Below are positions 1 through 11,252 of a stretch of 64,000 nt of DNA, in pieces. Made by a program: the position numbers and the translations under genes. The first letter of the stretch is position 1, and each line of letters starts with the position of its first letter. The stretch comes from Bactrocera neohumeralis (taxonomy: Eukaryota > Arthropoda > Insecta > Diptera > Tephritidae): positions 69,348,821 through 69,412,820 of the forward strand of contig NC_065920.1 of assembly GCF_024586455.1 (NCBI RefSeq). Direction: 5' to 3'. The notes under the pieces were generated by a model. The model had not been told where the DNA came from. It saw nothing but the letters and a program-made list of their open reading frames with translations, and did not search any database.

Positions 1-920
1 TGTCGAATAAATATAAAATAACTCAGAAAATCTGAGCTAACTTCTCTGAAGGCATACCAGATCATTTTTAATTTTTTAACAAAAAGTATATCAATAACAC
101 TAAACATGATCTTATTTTCAGGCCATCTTACGTTTTCATATTTTTAGCTAAGACACATACCTAAATATATAGTAACAAAATTTAAATACTTTTTGGTGGA
201 GAAAATCTCTGATTGTATTGGGAAGCTTTGGTATCTCTCATCAAAGCTTAAAATCAGTCAGACATTCTGAGCTACCTTGTCTGACGGCTTGGCAAATCAA
301 TTTTGAGAAATTTTTAGATAAAAGTAGACAAGAAGAAATCCTGTGGTATTTTAGTGAAGTCGCACTCTAAATTTAGGTATATCAAATTGACAAATTTTGT
401 AATTAATTTAAAACAGTTGGATACTTAATAAGCCACGCTTTACAAACATGATACTATTTGTAGACAATCTTACAGTTTTAGTACGTTGCCACTCTTCAGT
501 CGACACATATCCAAATTTAGGGCGAAAAAATATCGTTTTTTTTCAAATGGGAAAAGGCAGACTTCGATTGTTTCAGAAAGCTTCCTTCCGGACTTAAATT
601 AAGTCAAACAGTTTGAGCTACCTTGGCAAAACAAATCATACTCAAGAAGAACTATCTAAAAAGAGGCAATCATAGATTATGTGATAATTTAGAAAAGTCA
701 CACTCTAACCTTAACGAGCCAATTTTTCGAAATTTGTATCTTTTTACGCCTGTAATTTTGCTAAACTTTCCAAAAGTACCCTTTTAAATTCTGTTTGTTG
801 TATTTTTATATTATTTGTACTGAGACACATACCCAATTTTATGGTGACGACATATGAATTCGTTCTGAATGGGAAAAGCAAGCGTTCTTTGGTTGTATTG
901 GGGTGATTAGAAAACTCTCG
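1..920. repeat. Degenerate ~340-bp tandem repeat
   Basis: Three diverged units can be aligned by eye. The word ACACATA(C/T) recurs near 153, 503 and 825, followed each time by a similar stretch (a 'gtgga/gcga/gtga' segment, then 'gggaaa' and a 'gattgt' word). A second landmark, GAGCTAACTT/GAGCTACCTTG, recurs near 36, 270 and 612. The array may begin left of the window. No coding frame is conserved between units. Confidence 0.6.
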
Positions 921-1850
921 TCAGACCCTAAAAAGATACGGAAATCAAGCAGTCTTTGATTGGCATTTACATACCTCTTGCCAAACCCACTACTTCACCA
1001 CTAACTTCATTTAAATTAATGTTAAAAACTTTAAAAATTAAAGTTTTCGCAACGGACGTGCTAAAGTTAAGATAATGAAAGGTTTTAGGACAAATAAAAA
1101 GGGCTTACAGAAAGACTACGAAGGAGGATACCTTCCAAGTATTAAAAACTAAAATATTATTGGAGTTCTTTAATCTGATATAACGCAATTAAAATTGAAA
1201 TAAAGACGCAACTGAAAGACCCTACGATTTGTTTATTTATTTCCTTGGAACACTCAGCGTAAAGCTGCAATATTCGCCGTACAAAATTCGCACAAAAACC
1301 AAAACAAATTAAATCCAAAAGAATTAGCTGAAACAAGGCAAGACACAACAGCCAACTGACGCCGTTTACACAATGCTAACTGCACTACAAAAGCGGACAC
1401 ACCTACAAATACACAACAATAAAAATATATAAATATATCTGTCTAGAGTATCTCTACTCTCCATCTCTCGCTCAACTAGCGCCATCAGCTAATCTAGCTT
1501 TACGCCAAAATCAGCCGTTTCCTGTTCCGTTGCCCACTTTAAGCTTTGCGCTGCCTGACGCCGGTCGCATTGCTAAACGCAGCCTTCAACCATCACCTTC
1601 ACATTGTGCTTAACCCCCACAACCAAACAAATCCCTTGCACTGTCTTCCAAGCGCTTTCATTCGCTTCGTTGGCGCATTGTCCGACAGCACTAAATTAAG
1701 TTTTGTATTTAAGTTTGCCAATTAGTTTCGAAATGAAATTGTTGTCGACTTGGCCGCTTGATTTTCGCTTGCCCTCCACTCACCTCCGCTTGTACTCATG
1801 TCTCTCGACATGTTTTTCCTTCATTCATTTCAGTGTGCTCGCTCAAGGTC
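920..1850. other. No gene recognised
   Basis: The first part is AT-rich; from about 1440 it becomes richer in C and G. Only short open frames are present and none has a recognisable domain. I see no repeat structure, RNA gene or promoter motif that I would defend. Confidence 0.5.
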
Positions 1851-2335
1851 TATTTGGCAGCGCATCCACTTGTTTTGTAGTTTTCTCCAACCCTTGCCGG
1901 TTTGTCGTTTAACGCCTCCTTCCCTCGTTGCTTATTCGTGCGCTTGACTGTTCCACCTTTTGACCGGTTGTTTTCCACTTCCGTTTCCGTTTCGACTGCA
2001 ACATTTCTAGCAAAAATGTTGAAGTTTACGATTTCTTGTTGTTTTTTGCCTTCACCATTGTTTATGACCGCTGTATTTGTGTTGCCGCCGTTGCTTGTCA
2101 TGTCTTGTATCCGAAGTAATGCTTTACGGCCTTTGGCCTTGTTGCTCTTTAATACTGTGCTGCGTGGTTTCGTGCATAAGTTGTTGCAATTGGTAACATT
2201 TCTCGTTGTTTCCATATATTCAATTTTCTTTTTGGCTTGCTCAATTACAATATACATAGTGTTGTTTCTTGCCTTTTCTGACCTTTTGCTGCTCTTTGAA
2301 CTTTCCATTTTAATCGTTTCTCGCACATTAGGCAT
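1850..2335 (-). CDS. Unassigned hydrophilic open frame, 161 codons
   Basis: This is the longest frame in the window that is neither hydrophobic or low-complexity nor obviously transposon-derived. The predicted product is polar and lysine/asparagine-rich (start MPNVRETIK, end GCAAK), with no signal peptide or membrane segment and no domain I recognise. The opposite strand carries an overlapping 189-codon frame rich in Phe/Leu, which looks like an antisense shadow. The frame stays open only a few codons upstream of this ATG. I see no convincing splice sites, TATA box or polyadenylation context. It could be a single exon, an old coding remnant, or chance openness in purine-rich DNA. The surrounding DNA is slightly richer in G+C than its neighbours. 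Confidence 0.2.
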   Translation of the reverse strand: MPNVRETIKMESSKSSKRSEKARNNTMYIVIEQAKKKIEYMETTRNVTNCNNLCTKPRSTVLKSNKAKGRKALLRIQDMTSNGGNTNTAVINNGEGKKQQEIVNFNIFARNVAVETETEVENNRSKGGTVKRTNKQRGKEALNDKPARVGENYKTSGCAAK

Positions 2336-2339
2336 TCGG

Positions 2340-3335
2340 CTAGTTCTTTTATGTTTTGTTATTCACATATTCATTATGAACATACATAGATTTGCCAAAA
2401 AAAAACATTTTTTTCATTATTTTTTTCAATTTCAAGTTTTAAACTATTCATTCTTGAAAAAGCTTTACTAATGCTCAAGTCGAAAACCGAAAGCGTTGGT
2501 TAGTGATACGATTTTGTTCTCCAAATCGCAAAAATGCTTAGCTGGTTTTAAAAGCAGAAAAAATATTGACATGATTGACCCAAGCTTAGTAAAGCTTATA
2601 GTAACTTTCATTGATCTTCTGCTGATCAAAGCCAATGACAGCTATGGTGAAAAAGATTGAAAGCACAGAGGCTAGATAAACTAACTGACTGTTTCGAAAT
2701 AAGGCCATCAGCGATCATGACAGCAAAACTGATTAGGAAAGCTCTGAAAGTTGTCCAAAAGATGTCGCTGGACGAAGCTTTTGAAAAGTCTGTGGTGTTT
2801 TCTGCATAAGTGCAGAATAGTTTTGTAGATGTGTTTCATGCGAAAGGTGGAATCAAGCTGTTAAATTTGTCCTGAAATTAAATTATCTAGATAAGAAAAT
2901 TTGTTATTGAAAGTGGGCAAGAGGTGATGAGGTACGTGATAGTGCTAATATCTTAGGACCACAACTATATAATCTAATTAGACCACATGAAATCTAAAAC
3001 ATGCAGCTCGAAATATTTCAAGCTCCGTAGAGTTATTATATTTGATCTTAATCAATACAGGGTTATGGGTTAAAATAAACTGAATAATGGAGGCGAAAGT
3101 GGCTGGATGTTTCCTCCTCACTTTCCTCCATTCAATTTTGACAATTAACTTTCGACAAAATTTTCGGCCTTATCGCATGCTTAGTGAGTATTAACTCCAA
3201 CGATGATCCTTACTATGACTAAATAGTATAATGGATGTCCACCGATCGAAACCGTTTTTAAGCTTAAGTAAACTTATTGAGATAATACGCTGAAATTAAG
3301 ACGTGCTACCAGCTATAGGTTAAGTAAGGTTAGCT
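2340..3335. other. No gene recognised
   Basis: AT-rich sequence with stops in all frames. I see no transposon motif or repeat here. Confidence 0.5.
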
Positions 3336-4350
3336 TAAACTGGTAGGCCAGTATATCACGATTAGACCAGTTTTGGTCCTTTGCGACACCAAATGGAGTT
3401 CAATTCTCAGGTCGAAGAGAAGTAGTCATCTTTTATAATGATTACGCTTGACGCGAATTTTAACAGACTCTGCGTCCTCACTATCGATACCTTCTCCAGT
3501 GTATCATACTGTGGGGGTCCCAGATGCTTACAGCGTAGTCTTGCCAATGCCGGACCAGTAATTCCTCCCATCATATTCCTTCAGTCTCTTCTACCGAGTG
3601 CCAATAGGAATTTTGTGTACTTCAGATCTATAGTTTTGCACATGACTTTTGCAGTCCTGCTCCCAGGTAGCTCGTTCCAACGTAGGTTAGTTTTCTTTAC
3701 CGTGCTTCTGTCGAGATCGGCGTAAAGACAATGCATGGGTTACCCCATGTTGGTCACGTTTTCGGATGTTAGCTTTATACTATTCTTGGCAAACTCGTCC
3801 ACTATTTCATTGCTCTCGATGCCTTTGTGGCCGGACTCCCAGTAAAAGTAAAGTTGCTTGCTTCAGGCAACACCTTCCACTGCTGCCCTGCTTCCTAAGA
3901 CATTTCTAGCTGATATTTGATAAGAGTGAACGCAGTAGTATCTAGTAGATGTTGATTCTTGAATTGCCTGCAGGTGCATTAAAGGGAGATCCGTTGCAAT
4001 TCCTCAGCTTGAAATATTTCAGTGATTCTGCAGCCTAAAAGTGCATTATAGTATATTCCCGCACCATTAGATGTTTAGAGTGTTGTACTTGGCAACATAC
4101 CTTTACGTCTAATGAGGTTGACAGGTCTCGCCTATTTTGCTGCGCAGTTTTCAGAGGCCTATAGGTGACAGGTTTAGTACCAGTTCAATGTCATTGGAAA
4201 GACCTCAACCCTTTCCACCGGCTATTTTTTTCCTGCATGAGGAAGGGAGAGAGTCCCCATATCTGCCTACACGCATATAAAGCATTTGCTCTCCAAGACT
4301 ACCCCAAGATACTTGGTGCGATCTTTGCGAGAGAATTTTGATAGTCTGAT
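3335..4350 (-). pseudogene. Non-LTR retrotransposon 3' end (RT thumb plus RNase H), broken
   Basis: Read on the minus strand, the fragment gives pieces of the C-terminal half of a Jockey/R1-like ORF2 in the expected order. A reverse-transcriptase thumb motif KYLGVVLESK lies near 4288-4319. An RNase H start, ITEIFQAE, lies near 3998-4033. The RNase H core GHKGIESNEIVDEFAK lies near 3785-3842, then a basic tail about 'KFLLALGRRD', then non-coding DNA. Frameshifts and stops separate the blocks. The gap between the thumb and RNase H is shorter than a complete element would need, so there is probably an internal deletion. In an intact element RNase H removes the RNA strand after target-primed reverse transcription. 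The clade is uncertain; presence of RNase H argues for the I/Jockey/R1 group. Confidence 0.75.
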
Positions 4351-4730
4351 AGTAAAGTAAAATCATTTACTTTCCAGGGCTCTTTAGAAAATATAGCCTT
4401 TATAATAAGATATTTATATATATGTAAGTGTAGAGATTCTTAGCTTAACTCTCGACTAAAGACTATATAATGGAGAATTTCACACTTTAAGAGACCTTTA
4501 TCTTTGCTTATATATTTCTTTTTACCATTACCTTTCGTTGCACTTTGCCTTCTGTTACATCTCTGTGTCTTTCTCTCTATCGTGCATACTCTCACTTCCT
4601 TCTCTCAATATCTCATTTTCTCTCACTTTCACTCCTCCTTGTTCCACTATAGTATAGAGGAAGACTCTTTATCTTTGTTTATATATTTCTCTTTACCTTA
4701 ACTCACCCTTCGTTTCACTCTGCGTCTTGC
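4350..4730. repeat. CT-rich spacer with a ~65-bp direct repeat
   Basis: Two similar pyrimidine-rich blocks, about 4497-4560 and 4667-4730, share 'TATCTTTG(C/T)TTATATATTTCT', 'TTTACC' and 'TTCGTTGCACT/TTCGTTTCACT'. The second block directly abuts the INE-like element that begins at 4731. The rest is T/C-rich low-complexity sequence. Confidence 0.6.
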
Positions 4731-5790
4731 TATACTCTCGCAACAAAGTTGCTAAGGAGAGTATTATAGTTTTGTTCACATAACGGTTGTTTGTAAGTCC
4801 TAAAACTAAAAGAGTCAGATATAGGGTTATATATACCACAGTGATCAGGGTGACGAGTAGAGTTGAAATCCGGATGTCTGTCTGTCCGTCCGTCCGTGCA
4901 AGCTGTAACTTGAGTAAAAATTGAGATATCATGATGAAACTTGGTACACGTATTCCTAGCTCCATAAGAAGGTTAAATTCGAAGATGGGCAAAATCGGCC
5001 CACTGCCACGTCCACAAAATGGCGAAAACCGAAAACTTATAAAGTGTCATTACTAAGCCATAAATAAAGATATTAAAGTGAAATTTGGCACAAAGGATCG
5101 CATTAGGGAGGGACATATTTGGACGTAATTTTTTTTTGGAAAAGTGGGCGTGGCCCCGCCCCTACTAAGTTTTTTGTACATATCTCGGAAACTACTATAG
5201 CTATGTCAACCAAACTCTATAGAGTCGTTTCCTTCAGGCATTTCCATACACAGTTCAAAAATGGAAGAAATCGGATAATAACCACGCCCACCCCCATACA
5301 AAGGTTATATTGAAAATCACTAAAAGTGCGTTAACCGACTAACAAAAAACGTCAGAAACACTAAATTTTACGTCAGAAATGGCAGAAAGAAGCTGCACCC
5401 AGGTTTTTTTTTTTTTTAATTTAAAATGGGCGTGGCCTCGCCCACTTATGGACCAAAACCCATATCTCAGGAACTACTAGACCGATTTCAATGAAATTCG
5501 GTATATAATATTTTCTCAACACCTTGATGACATGTACGAAATATGGGTGAAATCAGTTCACAACCACGCCTTCTTCCAATATAACGCTATGTTGAATTCC
5601 ATCTGATGCCTTTGCTGTATAATACGAGTATATACATTAGGAACCAATGATGATAGCGGAATTAAACTTTACAAAAATACGGTATTTGAAAAATATGTAA
5701 ATGACGTATAATGAAATCTCGATTATCACTTTATCATGCGAGAGTATAAAATGTTCGGTGACACCCGAACTTAGCCCTTCCTTACTTGTT
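4731..5790 (+). mobile_element. INE-1/DINE-like (Helentron-type) non-autonomous element, near complete
   Basis: The 5' end is TATACTCTCGC followed by a stem-loop (GCAAC/GTTGC inside TACTCTC/GAGAGTA, 4733-4763). Near the 3' end GCGAGAGTATA (5738-5748) is the exact inverted complement of the 11-base start, giving subterminal inverted repeats. A second hairpin, GTTCGG/CCGAAC (5753-5770), sits about 20 bases before the terminal CTTGTT. A GTCTGTCTGTCCGTCC run and several 'GTGGCC..GCCC' words lie inside. This layout matches what I recall of INE-1/DINE-1 and Helentron-associated elements, which move with replicase/helicase supplied in trans. There is no protein-coding capacity. Both ends are present, so the copy seems relatively young compared with others in the window. 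Confidence 0.75.
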
Positions 5791-7165
5791 TTCTTAGTAA
5801 CTTTGTTTAATTTGAGTCATCGGAAAACTTTGGTGGCAATTATTATTGCTTTAGATATCTCCTGATGCATAGTTTAGACTTCGGACATTATTCGACACTC
5901 AGAATTATTCTCGCGTCTCCTTTTCTCTTCCTTCAATGTTTAGTTGACAAAAAAGTTCTGATATACTATGCATGGAGTAAATGTCCATTTACAACTGATC
6001 AAGGCAAAATTAAGTTGCGCTCCACGTGATCATATAAAAATACCGTTATTATTCTTATCTGTTTTTACTATCGAACACCTTATCATAGCACAAGTGTATT
6101 GCTCATTATTGACATGAGTTAACGCCCCGATTAGGCTTATTGAAAGAGGAGTTAGTTTCACTGAATTTTTAGTGCACTTTTTATTATTTTTCTCGGCATC
6201 CTTCCGCCTTAGTGCTGCATGGGTAATAAAGAAGTCCACTTGCACGTTTGCCAAATTTCGCGCTAAATCAGCATAATTTTGATGAAGCACGTACTCCACT
6301 CAACTGAAAATACTACCAAATTGAATCGTTGTATGTGTACGACGAAGTAGAATGTGTGAAAAAGCGCAAAGAGGAACTAGCAATTCGCTAATATAGCGCC
6401 ATTTCCGAAATAATGCTGACATTTGCAGTTATTGATCATAAAATAAAAAGAGAATTCTGCTTTTTTGAGTGAAAATTCTAGCAAATGCGATTTTATTACC
6501 TTTTAGCGCCTAGTGGCAGGCAACATTTTTTATTCTACCAATTACTTTATGCTCTTAAAAGTGATTTGCTGATACTCTTCACTACGTTCAACTCATGCAC
6601 ACGTGTGTACCGTTAACTTGGCGCTTTTGCGAAATTTCGTGGTGAGAGTTTTCGAGGAAAATTGATTGAAATTTGCACTTGAATAAATCATAAACTCAAA
6701 TTGATGAATGTTTGCTACAAGCAAACCACACCATATGCCAAACAAGGTGCTTATATGAAAGCACATATAGTTATATGTGTATATTGTATATTAAAATTCG
6801 CATTTGTATAGCGGTTTGTTGGCAAAAATTAATTGCAGCGTAAACAAGAATTTTCGAAGCGCAAAATTTCTGCTCTAAAGCGACTAAAAGCTAACTATGC
6901 GCTTACGTCTATATTTGTATATATATTTGCGTATAACGGTATATGTTACAAAAATTGCAATATATCCATTTGCTGCCAAATGTAACCGCACCTTTAAACC
7001 AATTCATCAACGGCATGTACAACTGCTCGTGTGTGCGTGTGTGTGGGGGCGCTAATGGCCGTCGCTACTAATGGCTGCCTGACTAATACATCAATTGACA
7101 TTGGGCGTCGTGTTGCTAGCTTATATTTTGTGCACAGTTGTGTGTGTGGTGATGGCGCACTAGTT
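5790..7165. other. No gene recognised; GT microsatellite near 7030-7046
   Basis: AT-rich sequence with short random frames. A (GT)n-like stretch lies around 7029-7046 and another GT run near 7139. No other element is visible. Confidence 0.5.
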
Positions 7166-7812
7166 TTATACCCTAAATGAAATAAAGTTTCAAATCGGAT
7201 GGCAATCGAACTAATTGTTCAAATCTAAATTTTTGTATGGAAAACTTTTTTATTGGAAAACATATCTTCACGAAACTTGGTATGGCGAAATCTCCAAAAC
7301 AATCTTAGAGAAATGGTTTGGATTGGAATAATATAGCATATAGCTGCCATACAAATTGACCGATCAAAACTGCAGTCCTTGCATGAAAAACTTTTTTATT
7401 TGACAAGATATCGTCATAAAATTTGTTTCAGTTAAGTATTCTATGAAAGTCTAAAATCTCCGAAGATATTGTTCATATCAGACTTCTGAATCATATAGCT
7501 GCCATACAAACATACTGATCAAAATCAAGTCCTTGTATGAACAACTTTTAAATTTACCAAGATATCTTCAAAAAATTTGGCGTGTAATACTATCCAAGGC
7601 AACAGCAGTCATACAAACTGCCCGCACAAAATCCTGTTCTTGTATGAAAAACTTTTTTATTTTACCAGCTATCATCACAAAGTTTAACCCAGATTAGTAT
7701 CTTAAGCAAGACTACAAACTCCGCATATATTTTAGAGATCAGACTACTATAGCATATAGCTACCATACAAACTGACCTTTCAAAACCAACATAATGGAAC
7801 TCTTTATACCCT
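7165..7812 (+). mobile_element. INE-like element remnant: internal tandem units
   Basis: Four diverged internal units of about 110-150 bp share the word order 'CATATAGCTGCCATACAAA', 'GACCGATCAAAA', 'AAAACTTTTTTATT' and 'GATATCTTCA'. The poly-T landmark falls near 7241, 7388, 7540 and 7648. The same units recur on this strand at 42.5-43.3 and 61.6-62.0 kb and on the other strand at 15.4-16.5 and 26.8-27.5 kb. The expected head (ACCCTGAACAGGGTA) and tail (AGCTTCGGTGCAACCGAA) are missing or too decayed to see. Only TATACCC words bound the segment. There is no coding capacity. Confidence 0.7.
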
Positions 7813-9210
7813 CTTATGCCAAAATAACTGCAACTGTGCACCTGTGTGGGGTATTGCAGCTTCGTTGCAGCCGCTGCTAACGCTTTCTTTTTGTTTTTAC
7901 TCCTTTTTATACCTTTGCCGCCACTGCCAACACATTAATTGGGGCATGCAAATTGTGGTTGCATACTTTTAGCTGCTACAATATTTGTGTGTGGAGTCTA
8001 GTGTGTCTGTGTGCATGCGGAATTTTGCATTTACCTGCAGCTACATACATTTGTATGTGGTTTTAATAGAAATGCATTTAAGTTACATTACAATTTGATT
8101 ACAAATTATGATATTTAAAATTCCGTTAGTGCGCTAATGTGGTTCGAAGACTTGTGTGGCTATGTAGTAAAGGTTTTCAAATTGTGAAAATGCAGTTAAT
8201 AAAAGAACTTTTCTTTTATTCTTTCGTAAGGCATTACATAATATATTACAAAGAATCAAACTGAGTTCCAAGAGTTTTTCCATGTGGTACAGCTTGTTTT
8301 ACATTTCGTCATTATAATTCCAGTGTAATGTCTAACAGACGTCTACTTGAAGCACCAAATAAAGTTATACCAAATAACCTCTTATGTCTCCAACTTTTCT
8401 GAAATCTCGGTTAAGTATAAAGAAATGTCTAAAAATTGCAATCAGTTTTATATATTGGTAAAGACCGTAAGGGTTTCAGAAGATTCATCGTAGACCTAGA
8501 GGTAATAAGCTAGGCTCATAAAGTGATCCATTTCTTACTCCAACTAGGAAATAAGGTTTTTGGTTTATCAGAGAAAAATTAGTACAGTTACTTTTTCAGT
8601 CCGATTTCTTCTATACAACTTCACTGATATTACCTCTGAATATATATGTCTATATTTTCTTCTCCTTATTTTTATTTGGTTTTTTTTTGTGGTTTTCTTT
8701 ACTACAAATACATGTTTGACCTAACACCTTTCAAATCGGCATTTATAACTCAAGCCTTATACTCGAATTGCATAAACAAATTTTGATGCCACGAAAAATG
8801 GCTTTCAGAATGCCACTTTGAAGAAAAGGTTAAAAGATACAATTTCGATTTTCATTAAGTATTCACATAGATGACTGCCAATACTAAATCTTAAGAAAAC
8901 AGAACAGTAATACATAGCTCTATCTATTTAAACACATCCCATAGGGAGCTTATCTCTTTGATAAGTGATTTTTGTACATACATATATACATACCGATTGT
9001 CTGGATAAATTTTCATTTTAAAATAGTCTTACAAGGCCCTTACGTTGTGAAACAAGGATAGAATTTTGCAAGTCATGATCTCTATTAATAAAACATGAAC
9101 TAAATAAAGTGGAGAGTTCTCTCTAAATTTCTTTAGAAAACCACTCGCGGTTAGTCAAATTCCCATTAGAACGTCTATTTTATCAGAAAACTGTGCATGG
9201 AAAACTAAAG
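7812..9210. other. No gene recognised
   Basis: AT-rich sequence with no motif I recognise on either strand. Confidence 0.5.
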
Positions 9211-9212
9211 GT

Positions 9213-9980
9213 CAGTTATTAGTAGGATAACCGTTTCAGCTGTTTAGCCGAGTTTCAAACCATCTGAGGGTTTTCATTACTTCATTTCACTTTGATAAAA
9301 ATTACAATGAGTGGGAAAAGTGTTAATGATATTGAAGGAAGGCTTTCTCAATTTTCTATGAATATATAATATATTGGCGAAACTCTTTAAAAAGTCGAAG
9401 TAAGGTATTTTCAAGTACCTACAAGTATATAAGTATGAAGTGAGCGTTAAGATACAAATTTGTTAGAAGGGATTATTTGTTGCTAACGAGCATTAATTTT
9501 TCCCATTGCCATGACCTTAATAACCCTACAGTCATTAAGCAAATAACATCATATATTTTTTGTATTGAAAATGTCAAATTTTTTTCCGCAAGGTGATGAT
9601 TTACGGAAAACATCAATTTTTTGTTTCCAAGTGAAGAAAAGTACTGCAGAGTCACATCGAATGCTTGTCATGGCATATGGCGATCTTGCTCTAGCAAATG
9701 CGATACGCAAAAGTTGGTTTCAATGGTTCGAAGATAATGATTTTGATATTTTGTGCATATTTGCTGAACGATGAGGTTTTTGATAGAAGTGACAGTGAGA
9801 AGTAAATATGTTTGACAGATGCCATGCGAAGCAAACAGGAAAATTAAGGCTCGTTCACAACAAATGTTCTCAACCACGGCATTTGTATCTTAACGCCTCC
9901 TGCAATACTGTACAACCGGTCAGCTGACAGTTGTTAGTAGGAAAATTATTCAGATTTTTAGCCGAGATTCAAACCGAACA
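9213..9980. repeat. Pair of diverged dispersed repeats flanking a mariner scrap
   Basis: The word order 'CAGTTATTAGTAGGA', 'TTTAGCCGAG', 'TTCAAACC' near 9213-9262 returns near 9926-9980 as 'CAGTTGTTAGTAGGA', 'TTTAGCCGAG', 'TTCAAACC'. A following purine-rich block ('AATGAGTGGGAAAAGTGTTAATGA' class) returns near 10025. Spacing is about 715 bases. The mariner fragment at 9565-9775 lies between the copies. Confidence 0.5.
9565..9775 (+). pseudogene. Mariner transposase N-terminal fragment, mauritiana/Mos1-like
   Basis: A 69-codon frame contains FCFQVKKSTAESHRMLV, then AYGD, then WFQWFEDNDFD. These match, in order and spacing, the first helix-turn-helix of Mos1-type mariner transposases, the part that binds the terminal inverted repeat. 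The normal protein is about 345 residues; here only roughly the first fifth survives before a stop. Sequence beyond 9775 does not continue the alignment, and I could not find matching terminal repeats. It cannot encode an active enzyme because the whole DDD catalytic domain is absent. Subfamily placement is from remembered motifs. Confidence 0.65.
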
Positions 9981-10755
9981 AAAAGCTCGCTTCGCTTCGA
10001 AGAGTTTTTTTAATAGAAATGGCAATGATTTGGAAGAGTATTAAAGATAGAAAAGCAATTTTTTCACTTTTTGAATGTTTAGTATAGTACCGAAAAACTG
10101 CAGGACGTGAGGGAAATATATTAGACATGACATTCTTAAGCTGTCCACAGAAACGGAACAAGGTGAAAAATAGAGATATGACTTCGTAGACCAATAAATT
10201 TTTCCAAAAGGCTTATTTTGATTGGCGTCCAAACTTTTTGTAGCGAGACTGTTTGTTCTGTGCAAGAGTAGAAATTTTAAGCAAACTATTATATTTTACC
10301 ACCATCATCTTCTTCAAAAGATTAAAAATAATTTTAATAAATAATAATTTAACAAGAGATTTCCATTCAATTTCCATTTCTTCGAGTAAAAATACTATTT
10401 TTTCAACAATGTTTTTCTCAAATAAAAATGAAATATTTTATTAGAATTCTTTATTGTTACAAACATACACTTTGCTAATAGTTGAATTTATTAGAACCTT
10501 CTGAAATTAAAAAAAAAATATTTTAAACTCGGCCATAGCAACGCCATTTCCGGTTTAAAGACGACGCACTTAGCTTAGCTTGCCTCGAGCGCACAAGTTC
10601 TGAAGCCTGTATCTCCGAAATAATAACTCGAATCAACTTGAAAATTTAGAATAATATGCTAGAAGTGCTGTAGAATTTAATAAGATTTAATAGAGAAATT
10701 TGTTCTTTTGAAATCCGTAAACCCACGTAACCCTTTAATGTAACCTACATATATA
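9980..10755. other. No gene recognised
   Basis: AT-rich, with no element visible apart from the repeat copy that ends near 10070. Confidence 0.5.
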
Positions 10756-11250
10756 TTAGGTTGTCAAAAAAGTTGCGGTATTTTCGCTAGTTGGCGCTGA
10801 AAGCGCGTAGTTCTAGTTTTATTCGTCGCATCGCATCGGTCATGCTCTACCTTTTTGAAAAGCTCATTTCACGCGCTAACATGTGTTTGATTGATTGTCG
10901 TTTCTTTTAAGTCGTTCGTGAGTTATAGCGTTGCAAACATGGAGCAAAATAAGGAGAAAATACGGGATATTTTACAGTACTACTACGATAAAGGCAAAAA
11001 TGCATCTCAAGTCGCACCGCACAACGATGCTTTCAACGTTTTGTTCTGGTGTAGATATGTATGTTGCGCCACGCTGGAAGGCCTGTCGTTAAAATTGCGA
11101 TAAAATCGCTGAATTGGTCGAAAGAGACCGGCATAGTAGCAGCCGTAGCATCGGTCAAGAGCTGGGTATGAGTCATCAAAAATTCATTTATATTTCAATA
11201 AAAAAAAAAAAAATCGATAAAAAACCCGCAAGACTTTTTTGACAACCCAT
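10756..11250 (+). mobile_element. Internally deleted mariner (495 bp) with both terminal repeats and TA duplications
   Basis: The left end is TTAGGTTGTCAAAAAAGT. The right end reads, in reverse complement, ATGGGTTGTCAAAAAAGT, so 16 of 18 bases match. TA dinucleotides flank both ends (10754-10755 and 11251-11252), the standard mariner target duplication. Full-length relatives are about 1.3 kb, so roughly 0.8 kb is missing. The deletion joins the second DNA-binding motif directly to 3' non-coding sequence with an A-run near 11200. Such copies can be moved only by a transposase supplied elsewhere. Confidence 0.85.
10939..11180 (+). pseudogene. Mariner transposase remnant inside the deleted element
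   Basis: ATG at 10939 starts MEQNKEKIRDILQYYYDKGKNASQVA, the first helix-turn-helix of cecropia/mori-type mariner transposases. After a short scrambled stretch the homology resumes as CDKIAELVERDRHSSSRSIGQ and ELGMSH, near 11095-11175, corresponding to the second DNA-binding region. A stop precedes this second block, so a frameshift or stop also broke the gene. All catalytic Asp motifs have been deleted. Full-length members are about 345-350 residues. Confidence 0.8.
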
Positions 11251-11252
11251 TA

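Noticed and set aside
1902..2471. 189-codon plus-strand hydrophobic frame
   Set aside because: Pyrimidine-rich antisense partner of the polar frame at 1850-2335; no domain and a poly-Phe/Lys tail.
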